From positions 223,501 through 287,500 of the forward strand of contig LSRY02000002.1 in the NCBI GenBank assembly GCA_001643675.2: a stretch of 64,000 bases of DNA. Direction: 5' to 3'. The position numbers and the translations under genes are program-made. Below, one piece after another: positions 35,574 to 46,656 of this stretch. Each line of letters starts with the position of its first letter. The stretch's first letter is position 1. A model generated the notes under the pieces. It saw only the letters and a program-made list of their open reading frames with translations. It ran no database searches and was not told the origin of the DNA. This DNA is from Monocercomonoides exilis. Taxonomy: Eukaryota > Preaxostyla > Oxymonadida > Polymastigidae.

Positions 35574-35735
35574 TAAGTAATTTTGAACTTTTTTATTTTT
35601 ATTTTTTCGTTTCATCAAACCCAAAATAAATCTTATATTTATTCGATCATAATAATTTTTCCGTTTTTCCTTTCTTAATGACAACTGTTTTGTGCATTAA
35701 TCCAAATTGCGAAAGTATTTGATATTTTTGTTGAA

Positions 35736-37967
35736 ATGCCAAGTAAATTTTTATTTCTTTGATTTGTTAAGGCCCAAAAAACGATTCCAAACTTACAAAA
35801 TGCGCCTCCTGTGGAACGCGCTTGCTTTTACATAAAAGATTTTTGGCACTGAGACTACTAGGCAAAGGAGCATTTGGAAGAACATATATTGCCCACGATG
35901 CTCAGAAAGTGAAGGAAAAACAATACCCTTTGTATGAATTTTTGTTTTCTTGAATCCTTTAATTACTTCGCCATTAGTGTCGTGCTTAAGATGTTCTTTA
36001 GTGCATTTACATCTGAGAAAGCTACCGAACTTTTTAAAGGAGAAGGTTTTGCTATTTTATTTTTGAGAGAAAAATTTTATATTCCATAACTATTGTTTAG
36101 CCAAGCAACTTAAAATGCTTAGTCACACCTGCATTCCACAATACGTTGATGACTTTGAACAGGGTATGAAATATTTGGTTGCTTTTTACAAGACTGATGC
36201 TTCTTTTATTTTTTTATTAATTAAGATGGACGTCTCTTTCTTGTTCAAGAGCATATTGAAGGTCAGACATTAACGACAATTACCCAAAAAAAAGGGTGTT
36301 TTACCGAAGAAGAAGTCAAAATCTTTTTGAGAAACATATGTCCTGTCATCAAATACATCCATTCACAGGGAGTTATTCATAGAGATATAAAGCCAGATAA
36401 CATAATGTTAAGGAGAAGAGACATGAATTACATACTTGTCGATTTTGGAGCCTCTCATTGGTTTGATTTTTATTTTTGATAATTTTGACACAAAGATTTC
36501 TTTTTTTGACAATGTTCATGAACTTTTTTTTGTTGAAATATACTTGATATGTGATACCTGAAATTTGTCTTTGCGAATGTTCAGGAAACAGGAAGCAGAA
36601 ACAATGACAGCAGCAGCGAAAGGATCAGCTTCTTCATCATCTCCCTTTGCAGCAGCGACATCTTCAGTGACAACGATATCACCTCTGACTGAGGATGATG
36701 ATGAGATTGAAGGGACTGTTATTGGCACACCAGGATTCATTGCACCCGAAGTGCTGAATGGAGAAAGAAACCCCAAATGCGACTATTATTCGCTGGGAGT
36801 GACTGCGCTGTATTTGCTTACAGGTGTGAACCCGACAAGAATCAGAGGAGGCGTCCAGAAATGGAAGGATGCAATTGATGTCACTGGAACAAGCGCTGAA
36901 CTTGTGGAGGTTTGCAATTAATGAAATGATTAATAAAGCTTTTATTTATGAAAGGCAACAAACTTTTTACCAAAAAATAATTATTTTACATTGTTTTTCA
37001 TTCAATTTTTTTGTTTTTCTCCGCTTCTCATTCCCGTTCATCTCAATTGAATAATGTTATTTCCCTCACAGATGATAGACAACATGATCACGCTGGATGT
37101 CGAAAAGCGTCAGCTTCCCACGTTTTCGTCTGTTCCGAACTTCTCCAACGCGACTCTGATCAAAACAGCCATCGACATCAAAAAGCCCTCTTCTGCTTCG
37201 CGTTCTGCTGCTTCGAGCTCTTCCTCTGACCAATCGCAGGCTGCCCCTGTGAAAGGCGTCAGATGGAACCGTAAAGGTCTGCTGACATCAGTTTTTTTGC
37301 TTTCTTTATTTAAATGAATGATTCATTGAACTCTCTCTTTCTCTTTCACTCTTTTTCAACTTCACAATTATCTGTATTTTTGTACTCTTTTGTACAACAC
37401 TTATTCCCAAAATGTTACAATTCAAACAAAACATCATATAATCATCCAGACATTTCACTTCCTTCAATCGATCTTTCATCTGCATCGACAGCGTCTGTGA
37501 CGTTGACTGCGTCTGGAGCCGATCTCCTGATGCTCCGCCTGTTTGTTGTTCTGTTCTGCATCGCCCTTCTCTTCTTTGCCCCCTTCTTCTCCTCGTTCTT
37601 CTCTTCTTCCTCATCCACCCTCGCTCCTGTCATCCGCATCCTCTTCGTCGGCTCAGCTGGTGCTGCTGCGTTCCTCTTCACCCGCTTTCCTACGCAGCTG
37701 AAGCAGACGCTCCTGCGGCTCGCCTGCCTCGACAAGCTCATCTCGTCCGCAAAGAAGCTCCGAGCAGCTGACGGCAGACAGAACAGAAGCAGCTCTTCTG
37801 CCCGCCAAAACGCCCCGCCGCCTCCTGCACCTTCAGCTGGAGCGCATTCTGAAGCTCCGTCTAATCCATTCACACAGACAATGGCCGGAGCCTCGACGAT
37901 GGGCAAGGCATCGGCTGCTCCTCCACAGACACACATCGTGTCGGGAATGCAGAAGAAGAATGCGTAG
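35736..37967 (+). CDS. Cyanobacterial-type Ser/Thr kinase with zinc ribbon and C-terminal membrane segments
   Basis: Eight exons: 35736-35742, 35772-35931, 35978-36045, 36101-36163, 36226-36460, 36585-36909, 37072-37276 and 37492-37967 (37,450 is an equally in-phase alternative acceptor), giving about 512 aa. All joins are GT-AG and phase-consistent. The N-terminus is a CASCG half-ribbon followed by LLGKGAFGRTYIAHD, then VVLKMFF (subdomain II Lys), LFKGEAKQLKML, LVQEHIEGQTL, VIHRDIKPDNIM (catalytic loop), ILVDFGASHW (DFG), a Ser/Ala-rich insert, GTVIGTPGFIAPEVLNGE and CDYYSLGVTALYLLTGVNP. This order and wording are hallmarks of cyanobacterial STPKs. The C-terminus has two hydrophobic segments, then a Ser/Ala/Pro-rich tail. 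All catalytic residues are present. Confidence 0.85.
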
Positions 37968-38746
37968 AGACAATCCCTGTATTTGTTACCTCTCCTTCCC
38001 CTTCCCCGTCGTTTTTAATTTTCTTTTTTTCTTTTTTCTTTTATCTTTTTTTTTCCTTTTCTTTTGTTATTTATATTTTTTTCTTTTTGGGGCTAATAGG
38101 TTGAGCACTTCTTGTTTTTCAAGGCTTGTCTTCGGCATAATGTTGAGTTCAAACTAATCCTTTTTATAATAAAAAACTTGTATTTAGCTTGTTTCATTAT
38201 TTTGTTATTTTCCAATTTTAATGCTTATCTTTTTGACAATATTTATCCTATCCTTCACAGTCATTTAGAAATAGTTGCTTTTTTCATCAAAAGCATCAAA
38301 AAGTACTTATTTAACAAATCCTTTTAACCCTTTTCTATTTATTTCGTTTTGCTATTGAAAAATCAGAAAATATGAAATGATTGAAAAAGAAGGAACGTGA
38401 GCTTAGACGAATTCCTAAAGAAGTTCTTGTTTGTTTGCCTTTGAAGTCAGTGAATCGCAACTCAGATTCCCCAAAGGATTAACCAAACACATTACAAATA
38501 ATTTGTTTGTTTCAATCATCAAAATGAATCGAGCAGATGTTTCTTTAATTATGTTGCAAAGCGAAAAATGAAACGATCATTCCATTTGAAATATTCTTGT
38601 AAGAAATACATACAAAAAATTTCCAAAAAAACATGAGAAATACAACAAAATCAATGTTGGCAGTAACACGATGAAAATCTATTGAGTCAATTAAAAATTG
38701 TTATAAAAATATATAAAAATTGATTTATCACAAAAAAAGATCTCTT
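37968..38746. other. Intergenic region between convergent genes
   Basis: T-rich DNA following the plus-strand kinase and preceding the stop of the minus-strand OSR1-like gene. It should contain both 3' untranslated regions and polyadenylation sites; several AATAAA-like words occur but none can be singled out. No gene seen. Confidence 0.5.
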
Positions 38747-41663
38747 CTAAACTACTTTTAGCTTTTCCTTCTCCTTCAATCTTTCTCTCTCCCTCTCTCT
38801 TTCCCTTTCCCTCTCCCTCTCCTTTTCCCTTTCCCTCTCTCTTTCTCTCTCCTTCTCCTTCTCCTTGTGCTTCTCAATCTTATCTATTGTGAACGGCGAA
38901 GTGACGGGATGATACGGCGGAGGCAGCGTCGCAGCCATCTCTGGTGCAACAGACCGCAAAGCTGCCCGCAGAAGCTGGTTCTCCTTCCACAGCTCATCCA
39001 CATCCAGCACCAGATAATGCGTCGTCCGCGACAGATGCTCCAGCGCATACCGCGGGTCGCTGTCGCTGTGGAAGACAGGCAGCGAAAGAGAAGCTGATGA
39101 CACTGCACTGCCAACAGCACCGGATGAACCGCCTGATGGATTCTGTATCACAAATGCTCTCTCTCTCTCTCTGTCTCTCTCTCTCTCTCTTTCCCTTTCT
39201 CTCTCTTTCTCTCTTTCCTTATCTTTATCTTTATCTTTCTCCTTCTCCTTCTCTGTCTTCTCCAAATCAGCAGACGAGTCAGTCCAGCTGAATCTGCCCA
39301 CTCTTCCTGTTTTGATGTTCTGTGAATGCGACGAATGGATCTGAGGGGCGGGAGAGGTGTAAGGCGACACCTGCGAAGAAGGCGTGACAGAAGAGGAGAC
39401 AACACACGAGGAAAGAGAAGAGGCTGCTGTGGCTGGAGTGGTGATGGGCGTCTGTGAAGGGAAGGTGGGAACTGGATTGGAGATTGTGGTAGGCGTCATT
39501 GAAGAAGCTCCTGCCGAATTCAGAGCAGAAGAAGAAGAGGAGGAAGACGATGATGATGACAATGAAGCAGTAGAAGCAGACTGAGGAAGTGGAGTTGCTG
39601 CACTGGCAGAGACAGAAGGAGGGTTGAGGGGTGATAGTGCTGCCGATGACAGCTGAGCAGAAGCAGCGCCTTGAGCATTCGTAACAGCAGCAGAAGACAC
39701 AGCCATCGCAGCGTGTGGAGTGGCTGCCAGCTGCATCTGATGCGACGGAGTGCTTGGCGGAGAGGGGCCAGTGGCAGAGGCAGAGGCTGAGCCAGGCGGT
39801 GCGGGCGAAGTGGAGCTGGTGCCAGGCGACGTGCCGTGTGGGACCTGCTCAACAGACGCTGCGACACACGCGAAGGAAGGCGGCTGGACGACAGGTGCGA
39901 CGATCTGAGGCATTTGATAAGGGGAAGTGGAGGAAGGGACAGCAGAAGGGTTGGAGACAGGCATCGCGACGAGAGGGGAGGCAGAGGAAAGAGCCATGGG
40001 AGATGCAGAAGAGACGCCTGGAGAAGCCATCAACGAGGCTGGCGTTGGCTGCGGAATGGTCAGAGTGCTGGGAGTGTGTGACTGCTGAGAAAGAGCAGCG
40101 GAATGGGGAGCATTTGGCGTGGCTGGTGAGATTGAGACAGGCTGAGCGAGTGAATGCGGTGGAGCCTGTACAGCAGGCGATGCGAAGGCAGCTGGATGGC
40201 GTGGAGGAGGCGGTGGCTGTGTTGGAGAAAGGGCAGCAGCTGAAGTGGAAGACGCAGCCGACGGAACAGACTGTGCTGCCTGGCTGTGCATTTGTGGCTG
40301 TGTTGGCTGCGGCTGGCTGAGTGTCGGTGTGAGCTTCCGGTGCGGCTCTTTGTCTCTATCACTCAGAAGCACTTTCTCAACTTCATTCTCCTCCTCCTCC
40401 TCTTCTTCCTCTTCGTCCTCGTTCTGCGATGTCTGAGTGATTGAGCTGAAGTCCCACATTCCGCTCGCTCCTTTCGCCGGTTGCCTTTTCTCGCCTTTGA
40501 CAATCCCATCCAAATCGTCTGAGCCGGTCGACAGAATTGAAGAGATGCTTTCGCCTTCTTTGTCTTTCCTCTCCTTCTCTCTCCGCTCTTTGTCCTTCTG
40601 CCGCTCCTTTTCTCGCTCTTTCGCCAGCTGCATACGCACCTCTAGTGGTGCAATTTTCATCATCACCTCTCTCTGAACAAGCTCCTTTCCTTTTGCCTGC
40701 TGGAAGAAGTCGTGCTTCAACAGCTTTTTGGCGGTTGGACGCTTTCGAACATCCTTTTGAAGGCATCCATTCACAAAATCATGGAAAGCATGTGAAAACG
40801 GATGCGATGGATCCACATCCTCCAGCTGAGGCGGAGGCCGCGACAGAATCATCGTCAGCACTTTCATAGGAGCGTACTGAGAAAGCGGTGCTGCTCCTTT
40901 CGAGAGCTCAATTGCTGTGATTCCCAACGACCAGATATCTGCTTTCCAGTCATACCCTGTTGACATTTCAACGACTTCAGGAGCCATCCAGCAAGGTGTT
41001 CCAGCAAAAGTGCCTCGTTTATCTCTTCGTTCTCCATGCTCAATTAAAAACGCACTCACACCGAAGTCACCAAGATAAGCATTTCCATTTCGATCAAGTA
41101 AAATATTTGCTGCCTTCACATCTCTATGGATTTGGCCTTGATTGTGAATGTAGTCCAAGGCATGAAGCACATTTTTTAGGATTGTAGCTATAACTGCTTC
41201 GGAAAATCCAGTTTTAAACTGAGCCTTCATTATGTCCAGACATGATCCTTGAATGAATGTTTGCAAAAATATATAAATCACAAATAATATTGTCAACAGA
41301 CCTTCTAGTAGAGGCATCACAAGCCATAGGCTGCTTTGATGAATAAATGAAATGACAATACCAACAATATTTGGATGAGAAGAAAGAGAAAGGATTCGAA
41401 TCTCTTTCTATTATTTTATTAAAAAAAAATATAACAAAAAGTGACATATAATCTCTTTTTAGATAGGATAAAGAACGTCATACTAGTATTTCATCCATAG
41501 ATCCTTGAACCTTTTCTAAGTCGAGGATCTTAATTGCGACCTCTTCATTAAAAGGTATACAAAGAGCCTTATAAACTGTTGCAGACGAGCCTTTTCCTAT
41601 CTCACAAATGATTTTATAAGCAGATGCATCAGCGGGATATTCTCTTGGCTCCGGTTCTGCCAT
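38747..41663 (-). CDS. OSR1/SPAK-like STE20 (GCK-VI) protein kinase
   Basis: Three exons on the minus strand, 41484-41663, 41302-41407 and 38747-41247, joined by GT-AG introns of 76 and 54 nt in correct phase; 928 aa. The kinase domain spans about residues 16-275: GKGSSATVYK (P-loop), VAIK (Lys45), IHRDVKAANILL (HRD 136-138), GDFGVSAFL (DFG 156-158) and RGTFAGTPCWMAPEV. The Thr of GTF (175) matches the Thr that WNK kinases phosphorylate in animal OSR1/SPAK. ADIWSLGITAIEL and KRPTAKKLLKHDFF complete the C-lobe. About 650 residues follow: Lys/Glu-rich, then Ser/Pro/Ala-rich, then Arg-Glu repeats. I see no CCT docking domain. The expected role is volume and ion stress signalling; the divergent neighbour is a cation-chloride cotransporter, the classic substrate. 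Confidence 0.88.
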
Positions 41664-41733
41664 CAAAATTCCAGAATAATTCTCTGAAAAAAGACTTTAG
41701 AATATAGAAAAATGGGTATGAGATCAAAATCTA
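41664..41733. promoter_or_regulatory. 70-bp bidirectional promoter between OSR1-like kinase and SLC12 gene
   Basis: The start codons of the minus-strand kinase (41,661-41,663) and plus-strand cotransporter (41,734-41,736) are separated by only 70 bp. Whatever drives the two genes must lie in or overlap this short AT-rich interval or the first exons. No TATA-like or initiator motif can be singled out. Confidence 0.6.
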
Positions 41734-44700
41734 ATGACAACGCTTTTTGGGGTTGAGGATACGACAGAATTTGCCGTTCAGAAGAAACTCGAATCCTCAA
41801 AACAGAAAAAAGGGATGGGAATGATTAATGGAGTCTTTGTATCGACTGCATCAAACGTTTGAGAGAAAAGATTAATATTCTTGTTTATAATGATTATTCT
41901 TTCTAGATTCTCGGAACTTTAATTTATGTGCGTCATAGTTATATTGTAGGAGAAGCTGGTCTTGGATTTTCTATGCTGTTTTGGGCAATTATTGTATTTT
42001 TGGTATGTAAATATGAAAATCAAATATATTAAAGAATTCATATTTCATTGTTTTTTCTGAACATTATAGACTTATTTAACAATTTGTTCTACGAGTGCTC
42101 TTGCTACAAACGGAAAAATAGAAGGTTTTTAATCTTTTTTAACAAAAATATCTTTTTTCAATTTTCTTTTTTTTAAAACTGAATTATAATTAGAGGGAGG
42201 AATATATTTTCTAGTAAGTAGAAACATGGGCCCTGCTTTTGGAGGAACAATTGGGATACTATTTAGTATAGTATGAATATTTGATTGTTGGACTTGCGTT
42301 TTAAAACTTCTTGAAAATTATTAATCAAATTTAGGCAACAGCTCTTGCAACTGCCATGGAAATTCTGGGCTTTTCTGAAATCTTTTTGGATGTGTTTCCG
42401 TTTCATTTTACTGCGAATTTTGACAGACAACTTATTGCACTCGCTGCAACAATGTTCCTGCATATATTTATTTGCATTGGAATGAAATTAGTTTGCTTTA
42501 TAAATAAATTTGAATTATTGAAAAATTTGAATGTTTTCTTGTAATTTACTGTTGCACATTATTTAGATATCAAAACTTGAAATTTTCTTTTTGATAGCTC
42601 AAATAACAGCTCTTTTGTCTCTTCTCTTAGGAACATTCAAAAAGAACCCTGAATTGGGCATTGCAATGTCCTCTGAAAACATTCGCAACAACTTTACCCC
42701 AGGATTCACAGGAGGCAACAATTTTCTGATGATGCTTGGGGTGTATGTGACTTGCTACATGGATTCACTGACTGGCTGCTCACGTTCAGGAGAGCTTGCC
42801 GATCCGTCCAAATCTCTTCCAACGGGACTTCTATTGTCTCACACGTTCTGCTCTTCGATCTATCTCACCGCTCTGATTCTGTTTGCGTCTGCTGCGCCAA
42901 GAAACGTGCTGCAAGGCTCGCCCACGGTGATGGTAGCGAACGGGTGGCCGCATCCGCTTGTGTGTCAGATTGGCGTGCTGATTGATTCACTGGGAGCATC
43001 CATGCAGTTTCTATCATCGGCGCCGCGTGTGCTGCAGGCAGTTGCCAATGACGGCACTGTTCCGTTTCTGAAGATCTTCCAGTCGAAAGGCGAGCCGCGG
43101 AGGGCAATGGTCTTCACCTTCATTGTGGCTGCTGCCATCATCTGTGTCGGAGAGCTGAATGTAGCCACGCCGCTGATCTCTCTTTTCTTCTTCCTCTGCT
43201 ACGGCTCTATCCACCTCGTGTGCTTCATCCTCTTCTACAACAAAGACCCCTCTTTCAGACCGACTTATCGCTTCTGCAACAAATGGACTTCTCTTTTGGG
43301 TCTAATCATGTGTTTTGTGATGATGTTCATATGCTCTTGGTATTTGGGTATGCATTTCTTCTTCATTTTTTATTTAATGTTTATCATATTTATTATAATT
43401 ACTTTCAATCATTATTTCTTCCTGTTATTCATTGTTTTGATGAATAAATTCCTCATTCAGCCATTGTTGTTCTGATGGTCGCAGTTGGGCTGTACCTGTA
43501 CATCTCAAAAGTGGGTGTCACCAGAAACTGGGGTGATTCAAGGTCAGGTCTGCAGTTCCAGGCAGCGAAGAATGCGCTCATGTCTCTCGAGCAGATGAAG
43601 CACCACTCGCGAAATTGGCGTCCGCAGCTGCTTGTCTGCTCGAAGATCGGAGATGTGGCTCCATGTGGAGAAGAAGAGAAGATGCAGAAGAGAAGGAAAA
43701 AACAGCTGGAGAAGGTAGAGAAAGCAGCACGCTCAAAAAAGCAGATCGAAAGCCGGCTGAGCAAAAAGAGGAGGAAGGGTGCGATGAAAGACGAGGTGCA
43801 TGGGATGCTCCATTCACCTGACGAAGAACTGGCACTGGGCAACAAAAGCGGGAAAGGGGCAGCGCAGGCGAAGCTGCCGCAGCAGAAGCAGCAGAAAGAA
43901 GGAAAGAGAGGAGGAGTGGCAGCAGATGACAGCGATCCAGAGCCCTCAGACGATGAGAACAACAAGGGATTCAATGGAGACATCACGACATCTGAAGAGC
44001 CAAAGGCGACAATCAAAAACATGTTCATGCCACCAAAACAGAAACAGGAAGCGTCAGAGGCAGATGTGGCAGCGTCGTCGATGACATGGACATCAGAGCG
44101 GATGGGGTCGACAAAGGCATACATCGACATCATGCGGAGAAGGAGGCAGTCACCACCGCCGTCATTCTTTTCCTCACGTGGCACGTCAATTGGCGGAAGA
44201 AACACAACAATGTCTGCTTCACCTGGTCTGTATGACTATCCAATCCCGACCATCACACCTTCCTTCATTTCATCCACCTCATCGCTCTCTTCATCGGGGC
44301 TGACCACAACAGGGCTCACCCTCACCCGCGAGGATGCGAATGCGATTATGGCAGTGGATGCGCAGCTGGAGGTGCTTTCGCCTGTGGACGAGTCGAACCT
44401 CATCAACTTTGCCAAGCAGCTCACACAGGGCGGGTCAGGGCTGGTTGTGTTTGGGCATGTCATTCCGACAGGAGACAACACAGTCGACGATGAGACGGTG
44501 GAGTACATGAAGGCATCTGTCGACGCCTTCAAGACAAGACTGGAGAAGACGATCAAGATGAAGGCGTTTGTAGAAGGCGTGTGCTGTGAGAGTGTGTATT
44601 CTGGCTTGTCTTCGCTGATGCAGTGCACAGGGATTGGGCAGTTCAGGCCGAATGTGGTGCTTCTGGGATGGCCTGCCCGCTGGCACGCACACCCACTCGC

Positions 44701-46216
44701 AGGAGAAGGGTTTGTGAAGACGATGCAGGAGGCGGTGCTGCTGAAGAAGTCGGTGATCATCCTCAAGTGCTCTGGAGGTTACATCAACGACAGCTTCGGA
44801 GAGCCAACTGCTGTGCCAGAGACGGAAGCAATAGAAGGAGAGGAAGGCGAGGAAGAAGTGAAAGGAGATGAAGGTCTAAAAGGAGAAGGAGAAGGAGAAG
44901 AACGAAGAGAAAGGGGCAGTCCCATGTCTCCTTCCAGTGGAAGTGACGAAGGCAGCGACGAAACACACTCTGCTCGCTCTGCCCGCTCAACCGACCAGCT
45001 TCTTGTTGGCGGAAGGAAGTGGCCAGTTGTGCCGATCGCAGACTCGACAATTGACGTGTGGTGGATCCTGTTTGACGGAGGGCTGCTTGTGCTGCTGCCG
45101 ACGCTGCTGAAGAAGACGGCTGTTTGGAAGGACTGCAAGCTGCGCATCTTCACCGTGGCGTCGCCGCAGGACGAGACAGACAAGATGAAGCAGTTCATTG
45201 CGACGTATCTGAAGAAGCTGCGGATAGAGGCGAGCGTGGAGGTGGTGGTGCTGAACAAGGACTCGTTGGACGCATACAACGAGCAGCGCACTGTGATGAT
45301 TGCGGACCGGCTGAAAGTGCTGCATCTGATGGAGATGGTGCATGCTTCTTCTGCGCCTTCTTCTGCCTCACGTTCATCGTCGTCATCATCACTGGGAGCA
45401 GACAAATCTGGCTTCACAAGCGTGTCTATTTCATCGTCTTATGGCGGGATGTCACTGATGGACGACAGCAGCATCAAGAAACAAGGCAGCGGCAGTGCGA
45501 TGGAGCTGCAGGTGGATCCAGATTTGGACTTGATGCGTTCTCTTTCATCGAAGAAAGGGAAGCACATGGAAGGGACGTTGAAGCGGAGGGAAAGCAAACT
45601 GCTCAGTGACAACGAGGCGCTGGAGGCAGGTGCAGGAGACGTTTCAGTGAAAGATCCGCCAGAACAGGAGAAGAGAGCAGAAGAGGCATCGTCTTCGACT
45701 CCGCTGCATGCTCCAGTGAATGAGATGCCTGTGCTGTCACCCGGCGTGGGCAGTCTGTTTGACGGCGGAGAGACCTATCGCACAAAAGTGACTGACATCT
45801 TCCCTTCGATCGGGCACAAAAGGGCAGACGAGAGCGGAGCCAGCGAGAAAGCAGAGGACGAGCTGCAGCCTGTTCAGACACAGCGCATCGTGTTCCAGCC
45901 GTACAAGTCGTCTTCTTCTGCCTCCAGCTTCCCCGAAGATTCGACGTGGACGCTTTCCCACTCGTCTTCGCCTGTTTCCCTGCACAACGAGGCCACAAAG
46001 AAGGAGCTGATTGACTCGGCGGTGCGTCTCAACCAGCTCATTCTCGAGTCTTCCTCAAATGCTGCGCTTGTTCTTGTGAATCTTCCTCATTTTGAGAAGC
46101 TGTCGATTTCTGAGCTGGACTATCTGGAGTATGTGAATGCAATGACTGAGGGGCTCTCCCGCACTGTGCTCATCAGAGGAAGCGGAGAGGAGGTCGTAAC
46201 ACACAAATCTGCATAA
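41734..46216 (+). CDS. SLC12-family cation-chloride cotransporter
   Basis: Seven exons: 41734-41856, 41907-42002, 42070-42124, 42194-42270, 42335-42490, 42567-43347 and 43461-46216; all introns are GT-AG (50-113 nt) and phases agree, giving 1347 aa. The cytoplasmic N-terminus is short (about 35 residues). Family hallmarks in order: ILGTLIYVRHSYIVGEAGLG (TM1-2), ALATNGKIE, FLVSRNMGPAFGG, ALATAMEILGFSE, YMDSLTGCSRSGELADPSKS, APRVLQAVANDGTVPFLK and FFFLCYGSIHLVC, making up the 12-TM core to about residue 445. The C-terminal domain has NWRPQLLVCSKIG, then low-complexity Lys/Glu and Ser insertions, and ends with LVNLPHFEKL, EYVNAMTEGLSRTVLIRGSG and EEVVTHKSA. The closing motif is nearest KCC-type transporters. 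It moves chloride with potassium and/or sodium across a membrane; ion specificity cannot be fixed here. Confidence 0.9.
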
Positions 46217-46656
46217 GAAAAAAAATGTTGTTTTTAACATTTATCGGATATGCAATAGTGTGTCTTTGAGGTAAGTAGTTAATTTTTAGCATTCATCGAA
46301 ATATTTCTGAATTGATAGGCATTCATTTTCATAATAATCTATCTTTTGTATCTAACAACTATTAGCTATTCTTTTTTATCATTCTTCTTTTCACATTTCA
46401 TATTTTGTATTCTTTTCTGTTCAACAATTCCCAATAATATTTTTTTGAGAAATATCTTCTTCTAGTCTTCGAATTTTGATGTTTAATAATTTGAGTTTTA
46501 TATCTTTATAACTTTTAGATCTATTATTGACTGTTCTTTTCGAGGATTTTGATTAGTTGTAATTCATTTTTATTTATGTTACCAGACAATATTCAAAATT
46601 TATATGTAGTTATGGCATGGATCATGCTTCAAAGTGTTATTTTTTAGGTTTACGGC
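46217..46656. other. Intergenic region upstream of giant gene
   Basis: AT-rich, without a supported gene. A TTTTTTAG 17 bases before the ATG at 46,657 could be a 3' splice site of an untranslated leader intron. Confidence 0.4.

Noticed and set aside
35571-35600. GTAAGT after GGAGATTA as a 5' splice site fusing the serine-rich gene to the downstream kinase
   Set aside because: Joining to the kinase acceptor at 35,772 gives the wrong phase and an immediate TAG; the separate ATG at 35,736 with a 29-nt intron fits better.
37442-37936. 164-codon minus frame overlapping the last exon of the cyanobacterial-type kinase
   Set aside because: The plus strand carries the in-phase final exon with membrane segments; the minus frame has no family signal.
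39715-40320. Long plus-strand frames opposite the OSR1-like kinase tail
   Set aside because: They are shadows of the Ser/Pro/Ala-rich coding strand; the minus-strand frame continues the kinase with correct splice phases.
44779-45417. Ser-rich minus frame within the cotransporter C-terminal domain
   Set aside because: Mirror image of Glu/Lys/Ser codons of the conserved plus-strand exon.
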